From JAEYFP01 sp964579795 (GTDB lineage: Bacteria > Bacillota > Clostridia > Lachnospirales > Lachnospiraceae): a stretch of DNA of 64,000 bases. The position numbers were made by a program, and so were the translations under genes. Below the pieces are notes generated by a model. The model did no database searches. It saw only the letters and a program-made list of their open reading frames with translations, and was not told where the DNA came from. Shown here one piece after another: positions 50,268 through 59,394 of this stretch (position 1 is the stretch's first letter; the number at the start of each line of letters is the position of its first letter). The stretch is taken from assembly GCA_964579795.1 (NCBI GenBank), contig CAZOHM010000007.1, forward strand, positions 1 to 64,000. The letters run 5' to 3'.

Positions 50268-52097
50268 ATGTTAACCAAAAGAGAGGATATCCGAAATATT
50301 GCCATTATTGCCCATGTAGACCACGGCAAAACAACTCTTGTAGATGAGCTGTTAAAGCAGAGCGGCGTATTTCGTGAAAATCAGGAAGTCGCTGAACGTG
50401 TCATGGATTCCAACGACATTGAACGTGAACGAGGAATTACAATACTATCCAAGAACACAGCTGTTACCTATAAAAATACAAAGATTAATATTATCGACAC
50501 ACCGGGTCATGCCGATTTCGGTGGTGAAGTAGAGCGTGTACTGAAAATGGTAAACGGTGCTGTACTTGTAGTTGATGCTTTTGAGGGTACAATGCCACAG
50601 ACAAAATTTGTTCTAAAGAAAGCACTTGCACTTAAGCTTCCCGTAATTGTATGTGTCAACAAAATTGACCGTCCGGAAGCAAGGTGTGATGAGGTTGTGG
50701 ATGAAGTTCTTGAACTGTTTATGGATTTGGATGCATCTGAAAAACAGCTAGACTGTCCATTTATTTTTGCATCAGCAAAGACCGGTCAGTCAGGTCTTGA
50801 TTACAAAAATGTCGGACCAAACATGATTCCTCTGTTCGAAGCAATTTTAGAGTACATTCCGGCACCTGTTGGTGACCCGGATGCTGGAACACAGGTATTG
50901 ATCAGTACAATCGACTATAACGAATATGTCGGAAGAATTGGTGTTGGCAAGGTAGACAACGGCTCCATCAAGGTAAATCAGGACGCAATCATTGTGAATG
51001 CACACGAGCCTGACAAGCAGAAAAAAGTAAAGGTAAGTGCACTGTATGAATATGATGGTCTGAATAAAGTCAATGTGAAGGAAGCAGATATTGGAGCAAT
51101 TGTTGCCATATCCGGCATTACAGATATTCATATCGGTGATACGATCTGCTCTGTGGATTCTCCAAAACCGATCCCATTCCAGAAAATTTCAGAGCCGACT
51201 ATTTCCATGCATTTTATGGTAAATGATTCTCCTCTTGCAGGTCAGGAGGGAAAATTTGTTACTTCCCGTCATTTAAGAGACAGACTGTTCCGAGAATTAA
51301 ATACAGATGTTTCCCTGCGTGTTGAAGAAACAGATACAACAGAATGCTTTAAGGTATCCGGACGTGGAGAGCTACACCTTTCCGTATTGATTGAAAACAT
51401 GCGCCGCGAAGGATATGAATTTGCAGTCAGTAAAGCAGAGGTACTGTATAAAGCTGATTCCAAAGGTCGTAAGACTGAACCTATGGAACTTGCATATATT
51501 GATGTTCCGGATGAATTTACAGGATCTGTTATTGAAAAGCTCGGGCAGCGTAAAGGTGAGCTGCAGAATATGTCTCCTATTACAGGCGGCTATACAAGAC
51601 TTGAGTTTTCCATTCCTGCACGTGGCCTGATTGGCTACCGCGGAGAATTTATGACAGATACAAAGGGAAATGGTATTATCAATACAATTTTTGATGAATA
51701 TGCTCCTTATAAGGGAGATATCCAGTATCGTAAGCAGGGCTCTCTAATTTCCTTTGAATCCGGCGAATCTATCACCTACGGATTATACAATGCACAGGAG
51801 CGTGGCATTCTCTTTATCGGTGCCGGTGAAAAGGTTTACTCAGGTATGATTATCGGTCAAAGTGGTAAGCCTGAAGATGTAGAAATTAATGTCTGCAAGA
51901 AAAAACAGATGACAAATACCCGTTCTTCAGGAGCTGATGAAGCACTACGTCTTTCTCCTCCTAAGATATTAAGTCTTGAGCAGGCACTGGAATTTATTGA
52001 TACAGATGAGCTTTTGGAAATTACACCGGAATCACTTAGAATCCGTAAAAAGATTCTTGATCCCACACTCAGAAAGCGTTCAAACTTTAAAAAATAG
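50268..52097 (+). CDS. typA: Translational GTPase TypA/BipA
   Basis: Ribosome-associated GTPase of 609 residues needed for ribosome assembly and growth under stress. G1 AHVDHGKTT, G2 around ERERGITIL, G3 DTPGHADFGGEVER, G4 VNKIDRPEA, G5 FASAKTGQSG; then domains II, III, the EF-G-like V and the unique C-terminal domain (SGADEALRLSPPKILSLEQA). GGAAGGAAGATTTT precedes ATG 50268. Monocistronic between its promoter and a strong terminator. Confidence 0.97.
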   Translation: MLTKREDIRNIAIIAHVDHGKTTLVDELLKQSGVFRENQEVAERVMDSNDIERERGITILSKNTAVTYKNTKINIIDTPGHADFGGEVERVLKMVNGAVLVVDAFEGTMPQTKFVLKKALALKLPVIVCVNKIDRPEARCDEVVDEVLELFMDLDASEKQLDCPFIFASAKTGQSGLDYKNVGPNMIPLFEAILEYIPAPVGDPDAGTQVLISTIDYNEYVGRIGVGKVDNGSIKVNQDAIIVNAHEPDKQKKVKVSALYEYDGLNKVNVKEADIGAIVAISGITDIHIGDTICSVDSPKPIPFQKISEPTISMHFMVNDSPLAGQEGKFVTSRHLRDRLFRELNTDVSLRVEETDTTECFKVSGRGELHLSVLIENMRREGYEFAVSKAEVLYKADSKGRKTEPMELAYIDVPDEFTGSVIEKLGQRKGELQNMSPITGGYTRLEFSIPARGLIGYRGEFMTDTKGNGIINTIFDEYAPYKGDIQYRKQGSLISFESGESITYGLYNAQERGILFIGAGEKVYSGMIIGQSGKPEDVEINVCKKKQMTNTRSSGADEALRLSPPKILSLEQALEFIDTDELLEITPESLRIRKKILDPTLRKRSNFKK

Positions 52098-52138
52098 AAA
52101 AAACAGGTGTCGCATTCAAATGCAGACACCTGTTTTTT
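52098..52138. terminator. Bidirectional terminator between typA and mgtE
   Basis: AAAAAACAGGTGTC pairs with GACACCTGTTTTTT, with an inner GCATT/AATGC extension, in the 39-base gap between two converging genes. T runs on both strands. Confidence 0.92.
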
Positions 52139-53474
52139 AGAACCTTAGAATATGTGTCGCTATCTGAAAGTAAATCATAAGCGACAGCGCATCAACAATT
52201 GTCGTAATAAACGGACTGGCCATAACTGCCGGATCAAATCCAATCTGCTTTGCAAAAAGTGGAAGCATGCATCCAACAATTTTAGCTAAGAATACGGCAA
52301 GAATCAGTGTCAGGCAGACAACAAGCGCCACTTCTACCGAAACATTGTCAACCAGCATAATCTTTACAAAATTAGCTGCAGCAAGTGTGATACCGCAAAG
52401 CAATGCAACTCTCGATTCCTTCCAGACAATGCGCAGCATATCCTTGAACTCTATCTCATTCAGCGAAAGTCCACGAATAATCGTAACAGATGCCTGTCCT
52501 CCGGCATTTCCACCCGTATCCATCAGCATCGGAATAAAAGATGTCAGTACTACATAGGCCCCGAGTGCTGCCTCATAATGTGTAATAATTTTTCCTGTTA
52601 CAGTTGCGGAAATCATCAGCAAAAGAAGCCAGGGAATTCTCTTCTTCCAAGTCTCCCATACACCAGTTTTCATATATGGCTTATCGGTCGGGACGATAGC
52701 CGCCATCTTTTCAATATCCTCTGTCGTCTCTTCACGCATGATATCGACAACATCATCAATCGTAATAATTCCGACAAGTCGGTTTTCATTGTCTACTACA
52801 GGCATCGCTGTAAAATCGTATTTCGAGAACAGCATTGTGACCTCTTCCTGGTCTGTCTGTGTATTAACAGAAATAATATTGTCATTCATGAAATCTTTGA
52901 TAATTTCATTTTCCTGTCGAAGCAGCAAATAACGCAAGGAAACAGTCCCTATCAAATGCCGTTCCTTATCAAGCACATAACAGATGTTAATCGTCTCACT
53001 GTCGATTCCAACCTTGCGGATACGATCAATCGCCTGCTTAACTGTCAGGGTTTCCTTCAAATCGACAAACTCGACTGTCATAATGCTTCCGGCAGAGTCC
53101 TCCGGATAGCGCAGTAGATGATTAATATCTCTTCGTGTTTCTGAATTGGCATTGGCAAGCAGTTTTTTCACGACACCCGCAGGCATCTCTTCCATCAAGT
53201 CAGTAGCATCATCTGCCATCAGATTATTAATAATATTTGCAGCCTCTCGATCTGTCAGAGACGTAATAATTTCCTGTTCAGTCTCTATTGGCAGGTACGC
53301 AAATACATCTGCAGCGATTGTTTTCGGCAGAATTCTAAAGATTTTTACTAGCTCCTCGCTCGGCAGCTCTTCAAAAATGGCGGCAATATCAGCCTCGTTC
53401 CATTCAGCGAGTTCCTGGCGCAGGAGAGTATACTGCTTGTTTTCAATTAAGTCTTGAATTTCTTCCATTGACAT
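52137..53474 (-). CDS. mgtE: Magnesium transporter MgtE
   Basis: Mg2+ channel of 445 residues. The N-terminal superhelical domain (about 5-130: AAIFEELPSEELVKIFRILP, DATDLMEEMPAGVVKKLLAN), two CBS domains (about 130-255: LRYPEDSAGSIMTVEFVDLK, MPVVDNENRLVGIITIDDVV) and five membrane helices (about 280-445), with the pore signature SFIPMLMDTGGNAGGQAS and AVMASPFITTIVDALSLMIY. N and CBS domains gate the channel by cytoplasmic Mg2+. AAGGAG lies before ATG 53474. A 195-base leader holds an overlapping short ORF but no recognisable M-box riboswitch. Confidence 0.95.
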   Translation of the reverse strand: MSMEEIQDLIENKQYTLLRQELAEWNEADIAAIFEELPSEELVKIFRILPKTIAADVFAYLPIETEQEIITSLTDREAANIINNLMADDATDLMEEMPAGVVKKLLANANSETRRDINHLLRYPEDSAGSIMTVEFVDLKETLTVKQAIDRIRKVGIDSETINICYVLDKERHLIGTVSLRYLLLRQENEIIKDFMNDNIISVNTQTDQEEVTMLFSKYDFTAMPVVDNENRLVGIITIDDVVDIMREETTEDIEKMAAIVPTDKPYMKTGVWETWKKRIPWLLLLMISATVTGKIITHYEAALGAYVVLTSFIPMLMDTGGNAGGQASVTIIRGLSLNEIEFKDMLRIVWKESRVALLCGITLAAANFVKIMLVDNVSVEVALVVCLTLILAVFLAKIVGCMLPLFAKQIGFDPAVMASPFITTIVDALSLMIYFQIATHILRF

Positions 53475-53559
53475 AGTAGTATTCTCCTTTATGTATGATT
53501 TTTATGTAGGACGTTCGCCCAGGAACATCGGATAACGGATTAGCTGCTATCTTCTTCAT
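53443..53559 (-). CDS. Short leader ORF (38 codons) overlapping the start of mgtE
   Basis: ATG 53559 is preceded by AAGGGTGGTGG and opens a frame MKKIAANPLSDVPGRTSYIK, then IIHKGEYYYVNGRNSRLN, that ends inside mgtE, overlapping it by 32 bases in another frame. The frame runs through the mgtE ribosome site. It lies inside the transcript from the promoter at 53676-53704. Translation of such an ORF could couple to or control mgtE, as proline-containing leader peptides do for Mg2+ transporters in enterics; here two Pro codons are at positions 8 and 13. Coding status not proven. Confidence 0.45.
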   Translation of the reverse strand: MKKIAANPLSDVPGRTSYIKIIHKGEYYYVNGRNSRLN

Positions 53560-53675
53560 AAAAACCACCACCCTTCTACTCACTATGCCGCAGCAGATAT
53601 TATTGACTGCGTCTGTCTATATTTACAACAAACACTTTCTGCCATGGAACCTGATATGTTTTTCGTACCGTTACA

Positions 53676-53704
53676 CTATAGCAAACCACTGTTTTGAAGT
53701 CAAG
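53676..53704 (-). promoter_or_regulatory. Promoter of mgtE
   Basis: On the minus strand TTGACT (53704-53699), exactly 17 bases, extended -10 TGCTATAGT (TATAGT 53681-53676). It directly abuts the T run of the upstream terminator and predicts a leader of about 195 bases. Confidence 0.85.
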
Positions 53705-53742
53705 AAAAAAGTGTCACAGCATTTTGCTGTGACACTTTTGTA
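53705..53742 (-). terminator. Terminator of the membrane-anchored surface protein gene
   Basis: Perfect 15-pair stem AAAAGTGTCACAGCA (53708-53722) with 53726-53740 and a three-base loop, followed by T residues. On the minus strand it lies 11 bases after the stop codon of the surface protein gene. Confidence 0.92.
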
Positions 53743-53750
53743 GTCTGTAC

Positions 53751-55556
53751 TTATTCTGCTGGCTGTGCAGGTGTCTGTTCAGCTGGAGTTTCTGGTGCAG
53801 CCTGTTCAGCTGGCGCTTCTGGTGCAGCCTGTTCAGGAGCTGGCTGGCTGACAGTCTCTGAAGATGTCTGGTCTGTTGGCTGCTCAGAAGTTACATCTGT
53901 CTGGTCTGCAGCTGGTATCTGCGGTGTATCAATAGATGTCAATGTAGTGTCAGTTAATGCAGTGTCAGTTAATGCAGTATCTGTAATCGTAACATTCTCT
54001 GTCACCTCTGTCGGTACAGCCTGGTCTGCAGGAGCTGCTGTATTGTCAACTGTGACAGCAGGATCTATTGAATTCTGCGGTAAGTCAGCAGCAGTAAATC
54101 CAAGTTCGTCTGCTGCTTCATTAAATGTTTTTCCGACAAGTGCTGCATACTCTGTAATGAATTTCTGTGCCTCATAGCTTAATACATCAAGTAAAATATT
54201 CTTATTCTCTTCTACCTTTGCATTTCCCGCAATTGCTGAAGCATCATATGCTGTCAAACCTGTAAGAAATGTAGTCGGATCATCAGTTTCAACTGTACCC
54301 TGGCTTACAAAGCTGCCATCTATAATCTGTCCACCAATATGAAGGGAAGCATCTCCTGCACCCTTTACCATTGTGCCGATTTCCAGTGTCTTTCCATCAG
54401 CACTCAAGCGATATACCTGTACATATGTTTTTCCATCAGTTCCAAGAATTTCTGTCTGATAATTTGGACACCAGTAAATTGCATGACCGGTAACCTTTTT
54501 ATTCTCTACTTCCTGCTCAACCTGATATGCCATTCCGGGTTTATTTGCATCCGGATCAGTATCCTTTACACTCGTTGGAAGATTAGCCTCCAAAGTATCT
54601 TTATTCTCTTCAGAAGCATTTTCGATCAGTTCATGATTCACTCCGTCTCCGGCATCCTTTGTATCTCCAAGCGCCCAGTTCTTTCCTGTAGAAACAATCG
54701 TTTTGCCATCTGTTGGAGTACCATTTGTTTTTCCGAGCTTTGAAAAGAATTTGCTTACTGCACTGTTCTCATCATCAAGCATATCCTGCAGAACTTCCAT
54801 ACCTTCTCCGGATGCTTTTGCGGCAGTAATCGCATCATTCTTTGCGTTTTCCAGCTGCTCGTTAACTCGCTGAATTGTGGTAAACATTTCCTGTGATTCT
54901 TCATCAATCTGTCCCTCCAGTAATGCGGCATATTCCTCTGCCTCTTTACGTTCCTTGGACTTCAAGCCATCCATATCTGCTTTGATTGCTGCGAGCTTCT
55001 TTTTTAAGTCATCAATTTTCTCTTTTTTCTTATCAATTACTACAATATCATCTGTAATATCATCAATCACATCCTCTACATCCTCTGGTGTAGGATTTGA
55101 AGGGGAAGTTGGTGAAGACGGTGTAACAGGATCTGTCGGTACGGTCGGCTCAACTGTCGGAAGTTCACCAACCAGTGCACGAATTGCATCTGCCTCTGCA
55201 AGAAGCTCTGTCGTATCCATCTCAACGACTCTTGCGCCTAGCACACCTGATTCATTCCTAACCTGACCGGTTACTTCTGTATCTGTTCCAGTCTTTTTAT
55301 TGCCTGTAGTATTCTTTGCAGGCTTCTTAGCTTTATCAGTAGTCGGAATTTTGTCAGTTGTTGGAACCTGTTCATCAGTTATTGTTGCTACCTCCTGCAC
55401 TTTATCTCCTCTTTTCGCAAGTGAGGCAATGCTTACTCCTCCAATCAGTAATAATGCAAGCAAAAGCAGTAATAACTTTTTCTTATTATCTTTCTTTTTC
55501 TTTTCTGCTTCTTGATTAATATTTAAATCATTTGTGTTATTCATTTCTTTGTTCAT
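53751..55556 (-). CDS. Large membrane-anchored surface protein, unknown function
   Basis: Unrecognised protein of 601 residues. Short charged N-terminus, one membrane helix (LLLLLLALLLIGGVSIASLA, about 28-47), a Thr/Lys/Pro stretch with twin PTTDK, a Pro-rich hinge (about 132-155), a coiled coil (about 165-260: KKEKIDDLKKKLAAIKADMD), then a compact part (about 340-470: HAIYWCPNYQTEILG, VYRLSADGKTLEIGTMVKGA, LHIGGQIIDGSFVSQG) and a C-terminal tail of about 110 residues rich in Thr, Pro, Gln, Glu and Ala with direct repeats (TDTALTDTALTDTTLT; APEAPAEQAAPETPAEQ). No LPxTG. I prefer ATG 55556 because GGAGGAG lies just before it. Single gene with own promoter and terminator. Confidence 0.72.
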   Translation of the reverse strand: MNKEMNNTNDLNINQEAEKKKKDNKKKLLLLLLALLLIGGVSIASLAKRGDKVQEVATITDEQVPTTDKIPTTDKAKKPAKNTTGNKKTGTDTEVTGQVRNESGVLGARVVEMDTTELLAEADAIRALVGELPTVEPTVPTDPVTPSSPTSPSNPTPEDVEDVIDDITDDIVVIDKKKEKIDDLKKKLAAIKADMDGLKSKERKEAEEYAALLEGQIDEESQEMFTTIQRVNEQLENAKNDAITAAKASGEGMEVLQDMLDDENSAVSKFFSKLGKTNGTPTDGKTIVSTGKNWALGDTKDAGDGVNHELIENASEENKDTLEANLPTSVKDTDPDANKPGMAYQVEQEVENKKVTGHAIYWCPNYQTEILGTDGKTYVQVYRLSADGKTLEIGTMVKGAGDASLHIGGQIIDGSFVSQGTVETDDPTTFLTGLTAYDASAIAGNAKVEENKNILLDVLSYEAQKFITEYAALVGKTFNEAADELGFTAADLPQNSIDPAVTVDNTAAPADQAVPTEVTENVTITDTALTDTALTDTTLTSIDTPQIPAADQTDVTSEQPTDQTSSETVSQPAPEQAAPEAPAEQAAPETPAEQTPAQPAE

Positions 55557-55640
55557 GTTCTCCTCCATTGTTTAATTATCCCGCGATTCATACCTAATTT
55601 AGTTTTATATTTATTTGTTTGTCACATTGTACACTTGGTT

Positions 55641-55669
55641 ATAATATATATGACTATTCCTTTTATCAA
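55641..55669 (-). promoter_or_regulatory. Putative promoter of the surface protein gene
   Basis: On the minus strand TTGATA (55669-55664), 17 bases, TATTAT (55646-55641), about 85 bases before the gene. Confidence 0.6.
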
Positions 55670-55728
55670 AAAGGTTCATAAAAAACTAAATATTTTTTAT
55701 TATAACAAAAATATTATCGGCAAAATTT

Positions 55729-56382
55729 TCAAAATAACAATACCTTTCCGTCAAGTATTCCATAAATACAGTTTTTCCCCTTCTCAATCTTTGCCTGTCC
55801 GTTTGTTGCTTCCGTAATAATTTTCATAGCTGCTGCAAATGCAGTTTCGTCTGCAGGCAAAAGAACGGTAAAGGCAACTGTATCTGCATAATCTGATTGA
55901 AGAACAATCATCCCTTCCTTATCAAACAGATACTGCAGCTTTCCAACACCTGTATAATCGGTTTTGATCATTGTCTGAATACCGGAGAATTTTTCAATTA
56001 ACGTACACGCTTCCAGTCCCGCCTTGACTGCGCCCTGGTATGCCCGCACCAGTCCCCCTGTACCAAGAAGCGTTCCTCCAAAATATCTTGTGACAACAAC
56101 CACAGCATTTCTTACTTCCTCATTTAAAAGCACCTCAAGCATCGGACGTCCCGCCGTTCCGCCGGGTTCTCCATCATCCGAACAGCGAGTCAGCTGTGCA
56201 TGCTCTCCAATCACAAATGCAGAACAGTTATGAGTTGCATCCCAGTATTTCTTTTTCATATCATTTATGAATGCAACAGCCTCTTCCTCTGACTCGGCAG
56301 GACTGATATGCACAATAAATTTTGATTTTTTCTCTTCGATTTGTCCGTCTGCACCTTGATAAATACACTTTATACCTTTCAT
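55729..56382 (-). CDS. YigZ/IMPACT family protein
   Basis: Protein of 217 residues of the UPF0029/IMPACT family. Conserved parts: EEKKSKFIVHISPAESEEEA, YWDATHNCSAFVIG, TRCSDDGEPGGTAGRPMLEV, VVVTRYFGGTLLGTGGLVRA and YQGAVKAGLEA, followed by the small C-terminal ferredoxin-like domain. Thought to act in translation control, but its biochemistry is unsettled. I choose ATG 56382; the frame opens at 56418, which has no ribosome site and would add 12 residues absent in relatives. Confidence 0.9.
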   Translation of the reverse strand: MKGIKCIYQGADGQIEEKKSKFIVHISPAESEEEAVAFINDMKKKYWDATHNCSAFVIGEHAQLTRCSDDGEPGGTAGRPMLEVLLNEEVRNAVVVVTRYFGGTLLGTGGLVRAYQGAVKAGLEACTLIEKFSGIQTMIKTDYTGVGKLQYLFDKEGMIVLQSDYADTVAFTVLLPADETAFAAAMKIITEATNGQAKIEKGKNCIYGILDGKVLLF

Positions 56383-56607
56383 CAATACATAAGTCCTTTC
56401 AAAAATTTCCGCAGCCATGCATGAAACAACTGGAATCTGTTCACAATCATACTAAACTTACTGCATATTGGCAAATATGAATTCTGTAATATTTCCTTAA
56501 TATATATGATTTCTGATATTTTGACTTTATTTACATAAAAAACTTTGCTATAATAACAAGAGTCATTTGCATTTTTGATGTTTTACTAATTTAAGGAGGC
56601 AGTACCC

Positions 56608-59304
56608 ATGAATTATGGTATGCGAGGGGCCAGAAAGAGGCAAAAAGAGCTTTCTTCTCCTACTATAAAAATAGGAAAATTCTTTGGTGTTTCTATATTT
56701 AAGGTAATGGTTTTTGCAGTAGTGGCAGTTGGCACCATTGGTCTATGTGCTGGTGTTGGTCTGTTTATGGGTGTTATTGATACTGCACCTGATGTATCCA
56801 ATGTGGATGTGTCACCTGCAGGATTTTCTACTACAGTATATGACAGAGAAGGAAATCAGCTCACAAAGCTTGTTGCAGAAAACTCCAACCGTATTTACGT
56901 TACAATTGATAAAATTCCAACACATCTTCAGAATGCTTTTGTTGCAATTGAAGATGAACGTTTCTATACACACAACGGAATCGATATCAAAGGTATTCTC
57001 CGTGCCGGTGTCACTGCTTTAACAAGTGGCGATCTTTCGCAGGGAGCCAGTACGATTACACAGCAGCTTTTGAAAAACAATGTCTTTACATCATGGACAT
57101 CAGAGTCTACAAAGATTGAAAAATTCAAGCGTAAGTTTCAGGAGCAATATTGTGCTGTCCAGCTCGAGAAAAATATGAGTAAGGAGACAATCCTTGAAAA
57201 CTATCTGAACACAATCAACCTGGGTCAGGGTACTCTAGGTGTACAGGCTGCCGCACTCCGTTATTTCGGAAAACCGGCAACAGATTTAACGATTTCCGAG
57301 TCAGCTGTCATTGCTGCTATCACTCAGAATCCTTCAAAATGGAATCCTATTTCCCACCCTGACAACAACGCCATTCGTCGCGAAGAAGTTCTGCGCAAGA
57401 TGCGTGATCAGGGATACATTTCACAGACGGATTATGACGCTGCCATTGCAGATGATGTTTATTCCCGCATCAAAAATGTGGATGAACAGACCGAGAAAAA
57501 TACAATCTACACATACTTTATTGACGAATTGACCGAGCAGGTCATTGATGATCTTCAGGAAGTCAAAGGTTACTCTTATACACAGGCGTACAATGCACTT
57601 TATAGTGGTGGCTTGAGCATTTTCACTACACAGGATCCTAAAATCCAGAAAATATGTGATGAGGAGTTTGCAAACACAGAAAACTATCCTGAATCAACAA
57701 ATCTCTACTTAAACTATGAACTGACCTATGAAGATGCAAATGGAGAAGCCGTCAATTTCAGCACACAGAATTTCGAATCCTACTTCAAGCAGGAAAATCG
57801 TGGATTTAACATGATTTTCTCAAGTGAAGAAGAAGCGCAGGAGAAAATAGACGAATACAAAGCTGCTGTAAAGCAGCCGGGATATACCTTTGTTGCTGAA
57901 AACATGTCACTGACTCCTCAGCCGCAGGCATCCATTACAGTCATGGATCAATCGTCCGGTGAAGTTCTCGGAATTGTCGGAGGCCGTGGGCAAAAGGCAG
58001 CCAGTCTGACATTGAACCGTGCAACATCTACAAAGCGTCAGCCAGGTTCCTGCTTTAAAGTACTTGCTGCATATGCACCAGCCCTGGACAGTGCAGGCTT
58101 TACACTGGCTTCCACACAGGTCGATGAGCCTTACAGCTATGCAGACGGTCGTCCAGTATCCAACTGGTACAGCAGTGGCTATAAAGGCATCTGTACAGTC
58201 CGTTATGGTATTGAGCAGTCACTGAACATCGTTGCAGTCAAAACATTGACTGATATCACTCCTCAGCTTGGATTTGATTACCTGCTGAATTTCGGCTTTA
58301 CGACACTTGTCGAACGTCGAACGGAAGCAAACGGTACTGTCTCTTCTGATATTACACAGGCTCTTGCTCTTGGTGGTGTTACAGATGGTGTGACAAATCT
58401 CGAGCTGACTGCTGGATACGCAGCCATTGCAAATAAAGGTACGTATACAAAGCCAATGTTCTATTCAAAAATTGTAGATCATGACGGCAATGTATTGATT
58501 GACAATACACCAAAGACCCGTCAGGTAATTAAAGAAACAACCGCATTCCTTCTAACAAATGCAATGGAGGATGTTGTGTCAAAGGGTACTGGAGCCAAAG
58601 TTAACTTCGGTAATATGGCAATTGCCGGTAAAACCGGTACGACCTCAAGCAACGTCGATGTATGGTTTGCCGGATATACCCCCTATTACACATGTGCTAC
58701 ATGGGCCGGTTACGATAACAATGTACACATGAGCGGAAATGAAACAGGTGTTGCAAAAACTCTTTGGAAAGCAATTATGGGAAGAATTCATGAAGGTCTG
58801 GAATATAAATCCTTTACAACGCCAGAAGGAATCACAACTGCAACAGTCTGTAAAAAATCAGGTAAGCTTGCAGTAGCTGGGCTGTGTTCCTCAGACGGAA
58901 GTGCCATTACCGAATACTTTGCGACCGGAACTGTTCCAACTGAAGTCTGTGACCGTCATGTAGTTGGAAACATCTGCTCTTTAACAGGCCTGCGTGCTGC
59001 TGATACATGTCCGTACGCTGCTCCGGGTGTCATTGTCGTTGATGCCGCTGATGATGCATATGCATCGACACCATATTGTGTACACAGCTATTTGAATGGT
59101 GTTCCACTGTTCTCCATTCCGGAAGGAATGACAATAGAAGACTTTATATTAAACTCCGGTGCGACTGGAACAGTAGATCCAAACGCTGTACCTACAGACC
59201 CGAATGCTGTTCCAATACCTGGGGCAGATGCTCTTCCTTCGCTTCCTACGGTTACACCACAAGTACCGGTGGTAGTTGATCCAACCACAGTTATTTCGCA
59301 GTAA
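56608..59304 (+). CDS. Class A penicillin-binding protein (PBP1a type)
   Basis: Bifunctional cell-wall synthase of 898 residues. Basic cytoplasmic start, membrane helix (about 32-57), glycosyltransferase GT51 (about 85-255: AFVAIEDERFYTHNGID, QGASTITQQLLKN, ETILENYLNTINLGQG, KPATDLTISESAVIAAITQN) and transpeptidase (about 430-720) with active Ser in PGSCFKV (SxxK), SLN (SxN) and GKTGTTS (KTG). The C-terminal tail (about 845-898) is Pro/Thr-rich with duplicated DPNAVPT units. AAGGAGG precedes ATG 56608; TGCTATAAT at 56546-56554 is a likely extended -10. Monocistronic, ends at a strong terminator. Confidence 0.95.
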   Translation: MNYGMRGARKRQKELSSPTIKIGKFFGVSIFKVMVFAVVAVGTIGLCAGVGLFMGVIDTAPDVSNVDVSPAGFSTTVYDREGNQLTKLVAENSNRIYVTIDKIPTHLQNAFVAIEDERFYTHNGIDIKGILRAGVTALTSGDLSQGASTITQQLLKNNVFTSWTSESTKIEKFKRKFQEQYCAVQLEKNMSKETILENYLNTINLGQGTLGVQAAALRYFGKPATDLTISESAVIAAITQNPSKWNPISHPDNNAIRREEVLRKMRDQGYISQTDYDAAIADDVYSRIKNVDEQTEKNTIYTYFIDELTEQVIDDLQEVKGYSYTQAYNALYSGGLSIFTTQDPKIQKICDEEFANTENYPESTNLYLNYELTYEDANGEAVNFSTQNFESYFKQENRGFNMIFSSEEEAQEKIDEYKAAVKQPGYTFVAENMSLTPQPQASITVMDQSSGEVLGIVGGRGQKAASLTLNRATSTKRQPGSCFKVLAAYAPALDSAGFTLASTQVDEPYSYADGRPVSNWYSSGYKGICTVRYGIEQSLNIVAVKTLTDITPQLGFDYLLNFGFTTLVERRTEANGTVSSDITQALALGGVTDGVTNLELTAGYAAIANKGTYTKPMFYSKIVDHDGNVLIDNTPKTRQVIKETTAFLLTNAMEDVVSKGTGAKVNFGNMAIAGKTGTTSSNVDVWFAGYTPYYTCATWAGYDNNVHMSGNETGVAKTLWKAIMGRIHEGLEYKSFTTPEGITTATVCKKSGKLAVAGLCSSDGSAITEYFATGTVPTEVCDRHVVGNICSLTGLRAADTCPYAAPGVIVVDAADDAYASTPYCVHSYLNGVPLFSIPEGMTIEDFILNSGATGTVDPNAVPTDPNAVPIPGADALPSLPTVTPQVPVVVDPTTVISQ

Positions 59305-59333
59305 TCGGTAACAACGTAGTTACCACGAGGCAT

Positions 59334-59376
59334 ATAAGAAACAGCAGCCGTGCTTGCACGGCTGCTGTTTCTTATT
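59334..59376. terminator. Bidirectional terminator between PBP and receiver gene
   Basis: Near-perfect palindrome: AAGAAACAGCAGCCGTGC (59336-59353) with 59356-59373; at least 16 pairs form around a short loop. T-containing flanks on both strands in the gap of converging genes. Confidence 0.92.
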
Positions 59377-59394
59377 ATATACGTTCTAAAATAG

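Noticed and set aside
53475..53670. M-box Mg2+ riboswitch before mgtE
   Set aside because: The conserved M-box blocks are not visible in the minus-strand leader; only the short ORF is. A covariance search could still overturn this.
56521..56554. TTGACT...TATAAT promoter pair before the PBP gene
   Set aside because: The spacer is 22 bases, too long. The extended -10 alone may suffice, so only that was mentioned.
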